From Salinimicrobium profundisediminis (GTDB lineage Bacteria > Bacteroidota > Bacteroidia > Flavobacteriales > Flavobacteriaceae), in assembly GCF_026241755.1 (NCBI RefSeq), contig NZ_JAPJDA010000020.1, forward strand, positions 1 to 64,000: a stretch of DNA of 64,000 nt, given 5' to 3'. Each line of letters opens with the position of its first letter. Positions within the stretch are counted from its first letter, which is position 1. The position numbers and the translations under genes are program-made. Positions 34,764 to 45,803 of this stretch are shown one piece after another. The notes below the pieces were generated by a model. It had not been told where the DNA came from. It worked only from the letters and a program-made list of their open reading frames with translations, and did no database searches.

Positions 34764-35738
34764 CTACTCTTCATCCTTCAGCTTATATACTTCTTTCCAG
34801 TTCCAACCGGCATATTTAAGACTTGAAGAAAACTGCTTGTCAACAGCCAAATCATTTTTGAAATAATATCCGTGATTCATCCAATGACTTCTGTAAGTTT
34901 TTAACTCCTCTTCATTATGACTGGCTGCATTGGCATCTTCAAGCCCCAGCTCCAGGTACTTTTTAATACCATTAATGATCGCACTTAACTTCTTATACTG
35001 AACAGTTTCCTCACTCCAGTCGAGCCGAATGATCATGATTACTTCATAAAGCCGGGCCAGCTGTAAAATAAGAGCCGACTCATGATTCTTGGAAAGAAAA
35101 TAATTAGCCATGGGGAAAGCCAGGTAACTACTGGCATTTTTTAAAATTTGCTGTCTAACATCTCCTGCATTCGAGATCAAATTTTCTAGATCGTCCTGTT
35201 GTTTATAGAAAATAAAGATCTCTTCAATATCATTTCCCATAGTAGAAATAAGAAAGGAAAGTTGCTTTTTGGCCAGTACGGCATTGAGAACACTTAAAAG
35301 GTAGGTTAACCCGGTAGTGATAAGGATGAACCCCGAAAAAGACAATATTCCGGTAAGTATCCTGCTGGTATCTGTTCCCGGAACGAAATCTCCAATCCCC
35401 AGTGTTGATAGCACATATCCGGTATAGTAGAATCTTTCGGGATGTGTGGCTGGCAGGCCTGTAGTGCTATTCACCACCATTTCTTCTCCGGCACTAAAAA
35501 CAATGTATGTTCCAATGAATAACAACAACATCCAAAGAAATGTCGTTATTAAAAGATGGGTTATTCCGGAGAATTTAAAAATAGTACGGGTCCGGTTTTG
35601 AATCATGATCCTATTCAGGATCTGGTTTACTATTCTTGAGAAAATACCAAACCCGTTTCCGGAAAGGGTGGTGTGAAAAAAATCCAGATAGGTAAATAGA
35701 ATAATAGCGAGACCAATTACAATTTGAGCTGTTTGCAT
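34764..35738 (-). CDS. Two-helix ion channel protein (potassium-channel-like)
   Basis: 324 residues from the ATG at 35738; the frame extends to 35804 but the extra residues lack family character. A helix near the N-terminus is followed by TM segments around 60-80 and 130-155, with a pore loop between them whose filter reads TLGIGD (112-117) in place of TVGYGD. LTGILSFSGFILITTGLTYLLSVLNAVLAKKQ is the inner helix. The C-terminal 170 residues are a cytoplasmic helical domain with no RCK nucleotide-binding motif. It is a likely cation channel; the Ile replacing Tyr could alter selectivity. Confidence 0.78.
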   Translation of the reverse strand: MQTAQIVIGLAIILFTYLDFFHTTLSGNGFGIFSRIVNQILNRIMIQNRTRTIFKFSGITHLLITTFLWMLLLFIGTYIVFSAGEEMVVNSTTGLPATHPERFYYTGYVLSTLGIGDFVPGTDTSRILTGILSFSGFILITTGLTYLLSVLNAVLAKKQLSFLISTMGNDIEEIFIFYKQQDDLENLISNAGDVRQQILKNASSYLAFPMANYFLSKNHESALILQLARLYEVIMIIRLDWSEETVQYKKLSAIINGIKKYLELGLEDANAASHNEEELKTYRSHWMNHGYYFKNDLAVDKQFSSSLKYAGWNWKEVYKLKDEE

Positions 35739-35865
35739 AATTTCTAAATTAATCAAAAGGCCCTTAAAAAGAATTAATTCCAACTTAAACTTTTCTAAAG
35801 ACACACCTTATCTCTTCCATTAAGGCTTCAGATTTTGTACATTATATTCTATAAAAACCACTGAT

Positions 35866-37152
35866 ATGCAACTGGATAAGGAAAAAGAATATATCAAACC
35901 TCTGGAGCAGGTAAAAGACCTGGATCCGCTTCTGGAGAAAATAGGAGATTCAAAATATGTGCTACTTGGGGAAGCCAGCCATGGCACACATGAGTATTAT
36001 ACATGGCGAGCAGAAATCTCTAAACGGCTTATAAAAGAGAAAGGCTTTTCATTTGTGGCTGTAGAAGGTGACTGGCCAGATTGTTTTGAGATCAATCGCT
36101 GGGTGAAAGATCTTCCCGGCACCCCTGCAAACATTGCCGATGTGCTCAAAAATTTTAAGCGCTGGCCAACATGGATGTGGGCCAATTGGGAAGTTGCCGC
36201 TTTCGCCGAATGGATGAAAGGCTACAATAAACACCTGAATACAAAGAATAAAATAGGATTTTACGGGCTTGATGTGTACAGCCTCTGGGAATCTATGGAG
36301 ATCATAGTGAACTACCTTGAAAAAGAAGATCCTGAAGTAGCCGCGCTGGCAAAGCGCACCGCCGATTGTTTTGAACCTTACCGGCAAAACGATTCTTATG
36401 TTACAGCTTACCGCGGCCTCAAACAAAAGTGCCGCAACGAAGTGGTACAGCTGTTAAAGGAAGTGAGGCAAAAGACTTCTCAATATGAAAATGAACCGGA
36501 AGCAGGGCTCAATGCCGAACTAAATTCCCTGGTACTCAAAAATGCCGAAAAATACTACGAGGCCATGGCTCAGTTTGACCACTCTTCCTGGAACGTACGC
36601 GACAGCCATATGGTAGAAACGCTTAACACGCTTACAGATTATCATGGAGAAGACACCAAAGTGATCGTTTGGGAGCACAATACCCACATAGGCGACGCCA
36701 GGGCGACAGATATGGCAGCACAGGGCCTGCATAATGTGGGGCAACTGGTGAGACAACAGCACAGCGATGACGGGGTCTATCTGGTGGGCTTTGGCTCGTA
36801 TGAAGGTTCTGTGATCGCAGGAGATTTTTGGGGCGCGCCCATGAAAAAAATGGACCTGCCCAAAGGTATTGATGGAAGTATTGAAAGAAAACTGCACACC
36901 GTTGGCGCCGAAAATAAACTACTGCTTTTTGAAGAAGGCACCGACTTGTACAAAAAACTACAGGACAGGATAGGTCACCGGGCGGTTGGTGTGGTTTACG
37001 ATCCACACCGGGAACGTGGCAATTATGTATCTTCAAAAATATCAAAAAGATACGATGCCTTTTTATACATTGATAAGACCAAAGGTCTTCACCCATTACA
37101 CCTGCAACCCGACGGCAGCAAAACTCCTGAAACTTATCCCTTCGGAATTTAA
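35866..37152 (+). CDS. Erythromycin-esterase-family protein
   Basis: A 428-residue protein of the EreA-like superfamily. LGEASHGTHEYYTWR supplies the catalytic-site His and the Glu that precedes it, and FVAVEGDWPD holds a further conserved acidic pair. VWEHNTHIGDAR near residue 265 is another family hallmark. True Ere esterases open macrolide lactones, but most chromosomal relatives, including this type, have unknown substrates, so resistance should not be assumed. It is followed after 8 bases by an MBL-fold gene, forming a two-gene unit. Cytoplasmic, no signal peptide. Confidence 0.85.
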   Translation: MQLDKEKEYIKPLEQVKDLDPLLEKIGDSKYVLLGEASHGTHEYYTWRAEISKRLIKEKGFSFVAVEGDWPDCFEINRWVKDLPGTPANIADVLKNFKRWPTWMWANWEVAAFAEWMKGYNKHLNTKNKIGFYGLDVYSLWESMEIIVNYLEKEDPEVAALAKRTADCFEPYRQNDSYVTAYRGLKQKCRNEVVQLLKEVRQKTSQYENEPEAGLNAELNSLVLKNAEKYYEAMAQFDHSSWNVRDSHMVETLNTLTDYHGEDTKVIVWEHNTHIGDARATDMAAQGLHNVGQLVRQQHSDDGVYLVGFGSYEGSVIAGDFWGAPMKKMDLPKGIDGSIERKLHTVGAENKLLLFEEGTDLYKKLQDRIGHRAVGVVYDPHRERGNYVSSKISKRYDAFLYIDKTKGLHPLHLQPDGSKTPETYPFGI

Positions 37153-37160
37153 AATAAAAT

Positions 37161-37847
37161 ATGAAGATAAAGATCCTGGGCACCCGCGGAAAAATAGAAC
37201 CCAAAGCTGAAGATCACGTTAATCACACCGGATTTTTAATAGATGATAAGATACTGATTGATGTAGGGGAAGAAAAATATATGGATAAACACCCAAAAGC
37301 TGTGGTCTTTACCCACTTTCATCCAGATCACGCTTTTTTTGTTCCGAATAAAGAAAAATTCATACCCAAAACTCCCCTTTTTGGGCCCGAAGCCCACGAC
37401 CTCATTCCGCAGCTCAAGGTGATTTCAGGAAAATTTGAAGTAGAAGGATATACCTTTACTCCTATTCCTGTTATTCATGCGCTCAGATTAAAATCCCTTG
37501 GCTATATCATCAAAAAAGCCGAAAAAAGGATCTTTATCACAGGAGATGTGGCATGGATAGAAAAAGCGAACCTTGCCGATTTACCGCCATTAGATCTCGT
37601 GATCACCGAAGCTACCTTTATAAAGAAAGGCGGACGAATTAACCGAAAGAAAGACAGGATCTTTGGCCACACCGGTGTTCCCAACCTCATTCGCCTCTTA
37701 TCTCCGCTCACCAAAAAAATTGTCTTTTGTCACTATGGCGAGTGGTTCTTTGAAGACACTCCGCATAACAGCAAACAAAAGATCAAAGCACTTGAAAAAG
37801 AAATCCCGCTGGTACCGGCACACGACGGAATGGAGATGGAGGTTTAA
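37161..37847 (+). CDS. Metallo-beta-lactamase-fold hydrolase
   Basis: A 228-residue MBL-fold protein. The metal motif is FTHFHPDHAFF with His52, His54, Asp56 and His57. Further ligands fit IPVIHALR (His near 110), ITGDVAW (Asp near 127) and FCHYGEW (His near 194). The layout resembles the short RNase Z/phosphodiesterase-like branch, but no exosite is seen and the substrate is unknown. It begins 8 bases after the erythromycin-esterase-like gene. Its last 4 bases overlap the end of the convergent DUF72 gene. Confidence 0.85.
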   Translation: MKIKILGTRGKIEPKAEDHVNHTGFLIDDKILIDVGEEKYMDKHPKAVVFTHFHPDHAFFVPNKEKFIPKTPLFGPEAHDLIPQLKVISGKFEVEGYTFTPIPVIHALRLKSLGYIIKKAEKRIFITGDVAWIEKANLADLPPLDLVITEATFIKKGGRINRKKDRIFGHTGVPNLIRLLSPLTKKIVFCHYGEWFFEDTPHNSKQKIKALEKEIPLVPAHDGMEMEV

Positions 37848-38569
37848 TTAGTATGCCCAAAAAGCTCTTTTAGCTGCTGTGCATTTTTGGGGGCGTGAGC
37901 ATGTATGTCATTATTGAAATAAATATAGATTTCCTTGAGCCCACTATCCATGATCTTTTTATGCCATTCCTTTAATTCATCTTTAGAATAAAGGTAATCA
38001 TACCAGTCTTTACCTGTGCCGTGAAACCGGAGGTAGCCTGTTTTGCCGGTAGTAATTAATTCTTCAGGAAATTCGGGACTTGAAATTGAGCTGAAGATGA
38101 TGTTGTGCTCCTTCAGGATATCAAATACTCCTTCATCATACCATGAATCATGACGAAATTCAAGCACATTTTTTAATGTTGGATCAAGCGTTTTACAAAA
38201 CTCCCTGAGCTTCTCATCATTCCGGTGCAGGTTTGGCGGCAACTGCCATAAAATGCAGCCAAGGTTCTGCTTTAAAAGCCTTGCAAGACTTTCAAAATCC
38301 TTCACGCTTTGAGTAACATCCTTTAGCTTTTTGCGGTGGGTGATGTACCGGTGCCCTTTTAAAGTAAACTGGAAATTCTTCCCTACAGTCGCTTTCCATG
38401 TATGCAATCCTTTTTCCCGTGGAAACCTGTAAAATGTATTGTTGATCTCTACGGTGTCAAAAATGGCAGAATAATGCTCCAGCCACTTGCGCTGCGCCAT
38501 TTTTTGCGGGTAAAAAGCTCCCCGCCAGTCTTTATAATTATATCCCGAACAACCTATATGCACCTTCAT
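37844..38569 (-). CDS. DUF72 domain protein
   Basis: A 241-residue TIM-barrel protein of the DUF72 (YecE) family. VHIGCSGYNYKDWRGAFYP at the start is the family hallmark, followed by FDTVEINNTFYRFP and a RFHGTGKDWYDYLYS segment with INNDIH near the end. Catalytic role is not established. Its start overlaps the end of the Fpg/Nei gene by 4 bases, so the two are co-translated; a link to DNA repair is suggested only by this. It carries the only minus-strand copy of the 12-mer word (38457-38468). Confidence 0.88.
   Translation of the reverse strand: MKVHIGCSGYNYKDWRGAFYPQKMAQRKWLEHYSAIFDTVEINNTFYRFPREKGLHTWKATVGKNFQFTLKGHRYITHRKKLKDVTQSVKDFESLARLLKQNLGCILWQLPPNLHRNDEKLREFCKTLDPTLKNVLEFRHDSWYDEGVFDILKEHNIIFSSISSPEFPEELITTGKTGYLRFHGTGKDWYDYLYSKDELKEWHKKIMDSGLKEIYIYFNNDIHAHAPKNAQQLKELFGHTN
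38457..38468 (-). repeat. 12-mer word TGCCATTTTTGA, copy on minus strand
   Basis: The plus strand reads TCAAAAATGGCA. It lies inside the DUF72 gene in the sense orientation. Confidence 0.6.
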
Positions 38570-39351
38570 TTTTGCTCTTTTTGACAGGATGGGCAGAAAT
38601 AAGTGCTACGGCCTGAGACCTTGATCTGTTTGATCTTTCCTTCACAAGCAGGGCAGTCATCACCTTCTTTTCGATGTTTAATGAGATAAGAATCGGGGAA
38701 ATCCTTTCGCACTCCTTCCTTATTTATAGCCATTTCAAGCACTTTCTGCATCTTTCTGAACAGCTGCTTCTTGTCTTTTTCTGAAATTAAATTCGTCTTT
38801 GTCTTCGGATGTATCTTGCACTGGTACAGCATTTCATCAGAATACAAATTGCCAATTCCTGCCAGCACATGTTGATCTGTCAACACTCCTTTGATGATTC
38901 CGGTTTTAGATTCAAGCAGTTCAAGGAATTCATCTTCCGAAAGATCTAGCGCATCATGGCCCAACTCTTTTCGCTGCCTGAATTCTTCCAGGCTTTCAGC
39001 AATAAAAAGTTTGCCCAGTTTCCTTCTGCACACAAAAGCCAGGTGATCGTTATCCTCAAAAGAGAAAACCACTCCGGAATACTTCGGCGGATCCTGATTC
39101 TTGTAATACTCCAGCTTTCCTGTCATTCCAAAATGCAAAACCAAAGCTTTTTCTCCCGAGGTTTCGATAAAAAGATATTTCCCCAACCTACGGCTTCCTG
39201 TAAATTTATTTCCTTCAAAAGCTTTAATAAACGCTTCTTTTGGTGCCTGTAATCCGCTGGTATTCAAAAAATCTATAGAGGTGATTTTTTTATCCAGTGC
39301 AGTAGCATCGAGATATTCTTTATACAGCGTAATTTCGGGTAGTTCTGGCAT
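38566..39351 (-). CDS. Fpg/Nei-family DNA glycosylase
   Basis: A 261-residue base-excision glycosylase. It starts MPELPE, where Pro2 is the Schiff-base nucleophile and Glu3 the proton shuttle. The helix-two-turn-helix is at GVLTDQHVLAGIGNLYSDEMLY. The C-terminal zinc finger is CPACxGK with a second CPSC pair. The beta-sandwich lysine region is VLHFGMTGKLEYY. It excises oxidised bases and nicks the abasic site. Flavobacterial homologs split between MutM and Nei types, and the sequence alone does not decide. The gene heads a two-gene unit with DUF72. Confidence 0.92.
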   Translation of the reverse strand: MPELPEITLYKEYLDATALDKKITSIDFLNTSGLQAPKEAFIKAFEGNKFTGSRRLGKYLFIETSGEKALVLHFGMTGKLEYYKNQDPPKYSGVVFSFEDNDHLAFVCRRKLGKLFIAESLEEFRQRKELGHDALDLSEDEFLELLESKTGIIKGVLTDQHVLAGIGNLYSDEMLYQCKIHPKTKTNLISEKDKKQLFRKMQKVLEMAINKEGVRKDFPDSYLIKHRKEGDDCPACEGKIKQIKVSGRSTYFCPSCQKEQK

Positions 39352-39479
39352 AGTGGTTGATTTTTCTGTTCTCCTTTCAAATTACCTAAAATCAGCCGAA
39401 GACCCTATTTTTTAAGAAATATTTCAAAGAATTTGGAGTTGGAAACTATATCTTATCTGGGCAGGATTAAAAAAATTCA

Positions 39480-40160
39480 ATGCATAGATCCCTCAAAAAA
39501 ATGTTCGCGATACTATTCCTGCTGCCGTTGCTGGGAGGACACTGGAGCTGTGCTGCAAAAAAAGACATGGAAGAAAAAAAAATCGTTTACCAGGGCAATA
39601 AATTCATTCCCGAAAGTCTACTACACGAGGCCAAAGTGGCTCTCTCCTACTACCCCGAACTCAAGGATGTAGAAATTGATTTTAAGTACAAGAAAGACAT
39701 CAAGAAATCTTTCATGCAGGCCCAGCCCAACAAATCGAATTTGTTCAAGGGCAAAAATGACCGTACTTATAACATTTTCATCAGCAGTAGATTTTTGATT
39801 GAAAAAGAAGAATTTACAATGTCCGATGTACCTTCAGAAGTTCTAATAGGCTGGCTGGGCCATGAGCTGGGGCATGTTATGGACTATCGGGACAAATCGG
39901 CTATGGGCCTTATTATTTTTGGATTCAGGTATATCACTTCAGAAAATTACATCAAACGGGCCGAACGTGCTGCCGATACCTACGCTGTAAATGCCGGAAT
40001 GAGTGAATATATACTCGCCACCAAGAATTTTATCCTGAACAACTCCCATTTATCTGATACTTATAAGGAAAGAATCGCCCGCCTCTACCTCTCGCCCGAA
40101 GAAATCCTGGTGTTGGTAAATAAACTGGAAGAAGAACCGGAAGAACTCTTAAAGGAGTAA
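39480..40160 (+). CDS. Putative lipoprotein with HELGH metallopeptidase motif
   Basis: A 226-residue protein that I do not assign to a named family. The N-terminus has a hydrophobic stretch and a lipobox-like HWSC (Cys24). GWLGHELGHVMDY gives the zinc motif His128-Glu129-xx-His132, and a downstream AERAAD (about 161-166) offers Glu/Asp as third ligand, the pattern of gluzincin-type peptidases. There are no further transmembrane helices, unlike M48 proteins. It could be a lipid-anchored periplasmic metalloprotease. The gene stands alone; the convergent GH3-type gene starts 3 bases after its stop. Confidence 0.7.
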   Translation: MHRSLKKMFAILFLLPLLGGHWSCAAKKDMEEKKIVYQGNKFIPESLLHEAKVALSYYPELKDVEIDFKYKKDIKKSFMQAQPNKSNLFKGKNDRTYNIFISSRFLIEKEEFTMSDVPSEVLIGWLGHELGHVMDYRDKSAMGLIIFGFRYITSENYIKRAERAADTYAVNAGMSEYILATKNFILNNSHLSDTYKERIARLYLSPEEILVLVNKLEEEPEELLKE

Positions 40161-40163
40161 GGA

Positions 40164-41705
40164 TTATTGTTTATTGTTTATTGAATATTGTTTCACGACG
40201 AACTCTTCCCACTCTGCAAACTTTTCTTCATTCATTACCTTTTCCATTTTCACCTGTCCGCCTTTCTTTTTATTGGCTGCGCTCCACGAGGTAAACATCT
40301 CGGGAGAGGTTTTCACGACCTCCACCCCTTTTAAAGCTTTACTGCGGGCCACCCCATAGTTTTTATTGGCTTCCTGGAGGGCTTTATCCAGGGCTGCTGC
40401 CAGTTCTTCGTTATTGATTTCAGCTTCGGTACCCAGGTACCATTTATGGATGTATTCCCTGTCTTTTTTAATCGCGGCCACAGTAAACTCGGGGATGGTA
40501 ATATTGAATTTTTGTTCCATTTCTTTAATGGCATCATTCATTTTATTAACCGATAGCTGAGAACCCACCACATTCAGAAAAAATTTTGTTCTCCCCGTGA
40601 TCCTTATCTCCAGCCGGTCTACGTCGGTGAATTTTACGGTATCACCAATGACATATCTCCAGGCTCCCGAAACCGTACTAATTAACAGTACGTAATCTTT
40701 TTCGGGCTCTACCTTTTCCAGTGGCAGCACGGGGGCATCGGGGGTTACAGCGCCGTTTTCTCCAATATATTCAGGCTTAAAAGGCACAAATTCGAAATAT
40801 ATCCCATTGTCAACAACCAGCTGCATTGATCGGGTTTCGGGCCGTGACTGAAAAGCCATAAATCCCTCGGAAGCCAGGTAAGTATCTATCACCACCAGCG
40901 GATGGGAAACAAGTTTATCAAAAGCTTTTTCATACGGTTCAAAGGCAACTCCACCCGTTGAATATACCATAAGATTTGGCCAGATTTCATGAATATTGGA
41001 AGCATTGTGATATTCAATGATCTTTTTGAGCATAAGCTCTGTCCATGACGGGATTCCGGTGAGGGCGCCTATATCCCAGTTTTTGGCCTCTTTTGCGATT
41101 TGCAGTACCCGCTCATCCCAATCTTCAATTTGGGAAATCTCTACCCCGGGTTTGTAAAAATTACGGAACCAAAAAGGGATATTGCTGGCACTAATCCCGC
41201 TTATCTCTCCTTCTTCGTGGTCTTCAACCTGCTTAAGATCGGTGGAACTGCCCAGCATCATGATCTCCTTCTGAAAAAAATCGGAAGGCAGGTCGTAATT
41301 CGCCAAAGAAGCCACCTGTTTGATCCCGGTTTGGCGAATTGCCTCTACCATATCATCGGTAACGGGAATTCTCTTGCTCGATTTACCCGTAGTACCCGAA
41401 CTCAGCGCAAAATAAGGAGGTTTGCCGGGCCAGGTAACATTTTCTTCCCCCTCGTGCATTTTGCTCCACCACTCTTCATTGATCTTATTGTAGTCAAAAA
41501 TGGGAATTTGGCGGGCAAATTCTGCCTTTATGTCATCTGCTTCTAAAAGTTCTTCAAAATTATAATGTAGACCAAAAGCAGTATTTTTTGCCTTTTTCAG
41601 CAGGTTTTTCAACACTTCGGCCTGCGCTTCATGAGGTTTGGGTTCCGAAGAAACTGCATCGGTTACCTGGATTAGTCCTTTTATTATTGATCCTATTACT
41701 GCCAT
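40164..41705 (-). CDS. GH3 (auxin-responsive promoter) family acyl-acid-amido synthetase-like protein
   Basis: A 513-residue protein of the GH3 family within the ANL adenylating superfamily. ALSSGTTGKSSKRIPVT (about 101-117) is the ATP/phosphate loop. YSTGGVAFEPYE, DTYLASEGFMAFQ and the WRYVIGDTVKF strand are the other adenylation motifs, with RTKFFLNVVGSQLSVNKM at the domain hinge. Plant enzymes conjugate amino acids to hormones; bacterial members likely adenylate a carboxylic acid, but product is unknown. GH3 here is the plant family name and has no relation to glycoside hydrolase family 3. Monocistronic. Confidence 0.9.
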   Translation of the reverse strand: MAVIGSIIKGLIQVTDAVSSEPKPHEAQAEVLKNLLKKAKNTAFGLHYNFEELLEADDIKAEFARQIPIFDYNKINEEWWSKMHEGEENVTWPGKPPYFALSSGTTGKSSKRIPVTDDMVEAIRQTGIKQVASLANYDLPSDFFQKEIMMLGSSTDLKQVEDHEEGEISGISASNIPFWFRNFYKPGVEISQIEDWDERVLQIAKEAKNWDIGALTGIPSWTELMLKKIIEYHNASNIHEIWPNLMVYSTGGVAFEPYEKAFDKLVSHPLVVIDTYLASEGFMAFQSRPETRSMQLVVDNGIYFEFVPFKPEYIGENGAVTPDAPVLPLEKVEPEKDYVLLISTVSGAWRYVIGDTVKFTDVDRLEIRITGRTKFFLNVVGSQLSVNKMNDAIKEMEQKFNITIPEFTVAAIKKDREYIHKWYLGTEAEINNEELAAALDKALQEANKNYGVARSKALKGVEVVKTSPEMFTSWSAANKKKGGQVKMEKVMNEEKFAEWEEFVVKQYSINNKQ

Positions 41706-41849
41706 TGATTCCTTTTTGGCTGAAATTACTCAAAAGCTCATTATTTGCCAGAAAACACAGGCGGAATTACCAAGATTTTAACCTTTCAAAAGATCTGGTG
41801 CCAGGCTGAAATTCTTCAGAAATACTTCGGAAAAAATCCTCCTCAATTT

Positions 41850-41861
41850 TGCCATTTTTGA
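41850..41861 (+). repeat. 12-mer word TGCCATTTTTGA, intergenic copy
   Basis: Exact copy 13 bases before the DUF3820 ATG. CCTCAATTTTGCC precedes it, so the inverse half is only partly kept. Confidence 0.6.
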
Positions 41862-41873
41862 GACCTTAGCGGC

Positions 41874-42107
41874 ATGGATCTTAAACCAGATTACAAAGCC
41901 CTTCTCGATCTCGCTCATGCGAAGATGCATTTTGGCAAATACAAAGGCCGATATCTTTCAGAACTACCGGAATTCTATCTGGTCTGGTTTAGGCAACAGG
42001 GATTTCCGAAGGGAAAAACCGGAGATCAACTACAGCAGGTGCTGGATCTTAAAGTGAACGGCATGGAAGATATCCTGCGGACTATTAGAAGAAAATACCC
42101 GAGATAG
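41874..42107 (+). CDS. DUF3820 family protein
   Basis: A 77-residue cytoplasmic protein matching the DUF3820 module: KMHFGKYKGRYLSELPEFYLVWFRQQGFPKG, a compact fold also found next to exonuclease domains and in phage genes. This copy is stand-alone. Function is not established. The ATG at 41874 follows 13 bases after a copy of the 12-mer word. It is followed by pyrG after about 137 bases and is not obviously part of an operon. Confidence 0.82.
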   Translation: MDLKPDYKALLDLAHAKMHFGKYKGRYLSELPEFYLVWFRQQGFPKGKTGDQLQQVLDLKVNGMEDILRTIRRKYPR

Positions 42108-42202
42108 CGCAGTTTTGCCGGTATTTTACTAAGATTTCATTCCTTAAAGTTTTGCTAACATATTCTCCTGCAAATGGTTTCTTTTTCTTTTCTTCTTTGT
42201 AA

Positions 42203-43882
<1,680 letters not shown>

Positions 43883-43947
43883 TCTTTTTTGGTCACAATT
43901 TTGACTGGCAATGACAGCGGAAAGATCCGCGTTTATTAATTTTTATA

Positions 43948-45786
43948 ATGGAAGAAAAAAAATTAGATATTAATTCTTTAATAGGATTCCTTCTCATTGG
44001 GGGAATCCTGTTATGGATGTTGTACATGAATCCTTCGGCTCCCGAAGTTGTGGAAGAACCGGCAAATGATGAAGTTGTAGTCACTCCCGATGCGCAGGAA
44101 GAAGTGCCGCAGTACGATGCGGTACAGGAGACAGATTCGGCAGCGGTAGCCCGGGCAGCAGCCAGGTTGGGTGCATTTGGATATTCGGCTACTTTACCTT
44201 CAGCTTCAGAGAATACTACTTCAGTTGAAAACGATGTTCTTGCTTTGAATTTTTCAAACAAAGGCGGATACCTTTCCGAAGCAAGGATGAAGAATTACAA
44301 GACCTTTGATTCTATTCCTGTATACCTTATAAAAGATGATAATGCATCTTTTAACCTCAGTTTTTCAACTGTAGATGGCCGGGTACTCAATACAAAGGAT
44401 CTTTATTTTGAGCCGACTGTAACCAAAAATGGAGACAACACCATTGTTTCGATGAAACTTAAGGTTTCTCCTGAAGAATTTCTTGAATATCGTTACGTGC
44501 TGAAGCCTGGCGAGTACATGATAGACTTTACGGTTAGATCACAAGGTTTAAATGACGTTCTAAATTCTTCGGCACCTATAGTTCTGGATTGGAAACTTAA
44601 AGGCTACAGGCATGCAAAAAGTATCACTTATGAAAACCGGTACACCAAACTTGTATATGAGTATGATGGCGGTAACGATGATGAAGTGAACGACGGGGAA
44701 GATGAAGAAAAGGACATTTCTTATGTCGCTTATAAACAGCATTTCTTTACATCTATACTACTTACTGACACTCCTTTTGAAACCGGAACATTTGAGGCAG
44801 AAAACCTTGTGGAAGATGAAGAAGTAGATACATTATACACCAAGGCCTTTGCTTCTACCATGCCGCTACAGCTTAACGGCGGGGAGCTTAATTACAACAT
44901 GAACTGGTACTATGGCCCCAGTGATTACAAGATCCTTAATGATTACGACAGGAACCTTGACGAAATAATGCCCCTTGGATGGGGAATCTTTGGCTGGATC
45001 AACAGGTATTTATTCATTCCTTTCTTTGCCTTTATTACCAATTACATGGGGTATGGGATAGCCATTATTGTAATGACTATTGCAATTAAACTTGTGCTCT
45101 CCCCTGTTCAATACAAGCAGTACCTCTCACAGGCAAAGATGAAGGTTTTAAGACCTGAGATCAACGAGCTCAACGAGAAGTACAAGGACAACCCAATGAA
45201 AAAGCAGCAGGAAACTATGAAGCTGTACAGTAAAGCCGGCGCCAGCCCCATGAGTGGTTGTCTTCCTGCCTTAATGCAGCTGCCGGTATTCTATGCGCTC
45301 TTCATGTTCTTCCCCAGTGCTTTCCAGTTAAGGCAAAAAGGCTTCCTTTGGGCAGATGATCTTTCAAGTTATGATAAGATTGCAGAGCTTCCTTTTTATA
45401 TACCTTTCTACGGAGATCACGTGAGTTTGTTTCCAATTCTCGCCTCTATTGCCATCTTTATCTATATGATGATGACCACCGGGCAAACGATGCAGAATAC
45501 GCAACAGCCGGGAATGCCTAACATGAAGTTCATCATGTACCTTTCCCCGCTCTTTATGTTGATCTTCTTCAACAACTACGCAAGTGGACTTTCACTGTAC
45601 TATTTGACTTCAAACCTTATTACTATTGGAATCATGCTGGTGATCAAAAACTTCATTATTGATGAAGATAAGATTCACGCACAAATCCAGGAGAACAAGA
45701 AGAAGCCTAAGAAACAGGGGAAATTTGCCCGCAAGATGCAGGAGATGATGGAGCAGGCAGAACAACAAAAGAAAGGAAAGAAATAA
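43948..45786 (+). CDS. yidC: Membrane protein insertase YidC
   Basis: A 612-residue YidC, which inserts and folds inner-membrane proteins alone or with SecYEG. Helix 1 is at residues 11-29. The large periplasmic P1 domain runs from about 90 to 345. The conserved 60KD_IMP core (about 355-580) has five helices, including GYGIAIIVMTIAIKLVLSPV with the groove Lys, the cytoplasmic C1 loop rich in Lys, and LPALMQLPVFYALFMFF. The tail is strongly basic (about 580-612), suited to ribosome contact. A long acidic linker (35-70) follows helix 1. The order pyrG-yidC is common in Flavobacteriaceae. Confidence 0.97.
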   Translation: MEEKKLDINSLIGFLLIGGILLWMLYMNPSAPEVVEEPANDEVVVTPDAQEEVPQYDAVQETDSAAVARAAARLGAFGYSATLPSASENTTSVENDVLALNFSNKGGYLSEARMKNYKTFDSIPVYLIKDDNASFNLSFSTVDGRVLNTKDLYFEPTVTKNGDNTIVSMKLKVSPEEFLEYRYVLKPGEYMIDFTVRSQGLNDVLNSSAPIVLDWKLKGYRHAKSITYENRYTKLVYEYDGGNDDEVNDGEDEEKDISYVAYKQHFFTSILLTDTPFETGTFEAENLVEDEEVDTLYTKAFASTMPLQLNGGELNYNMNWYYGPSDYKILNDYDRNLDEIMPLGWGIFGWINRYLFIPFFAFITNYMGYGIAIIVMTIAIKLVLSPVQYKQYLSQAKMKVLRPEINELNEKYKDNPMKKQQETMKLYSKAGASPMSGCLPALMQLPVFYALFMFFPSAFQLRQKGFLWADDLSSYDKIAELPFYIPFYGDHVSLFPILASIAIFIYMMMTTGQTMQNTQQPGMPNMKFIMYLSPLFMLIFFNNYASGLSLYYLTSNLITIGIMLVIKNFIIDEDKIHAQIQENKKKPKKQGKFARKMQEMMEQAEQQKKGKK

Positions 45787-45803
45787 CAGCTTTTATTTAC
45801 CAG

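Noticed and set aside
35866-37152. Macrolide resistance gene
   Set aside because: Family motifs are present, but most chromosomal relatives act on unknown substrates and there is no mobile context.
36632-37204. 190-codon minus-strand frame opposite the erythromycin-esterase-like gene
   Set aside because: Composition is rich in Cys, Arg and His without domain pattern; the plus frame has clear family motifs.
40164-41705. Glycoside hydrolase family 3 enzyme
   Set aside because: Only the abbreviation is shared; the sequence is an ANL-type adenylating enzyme of the plant GH3 family.
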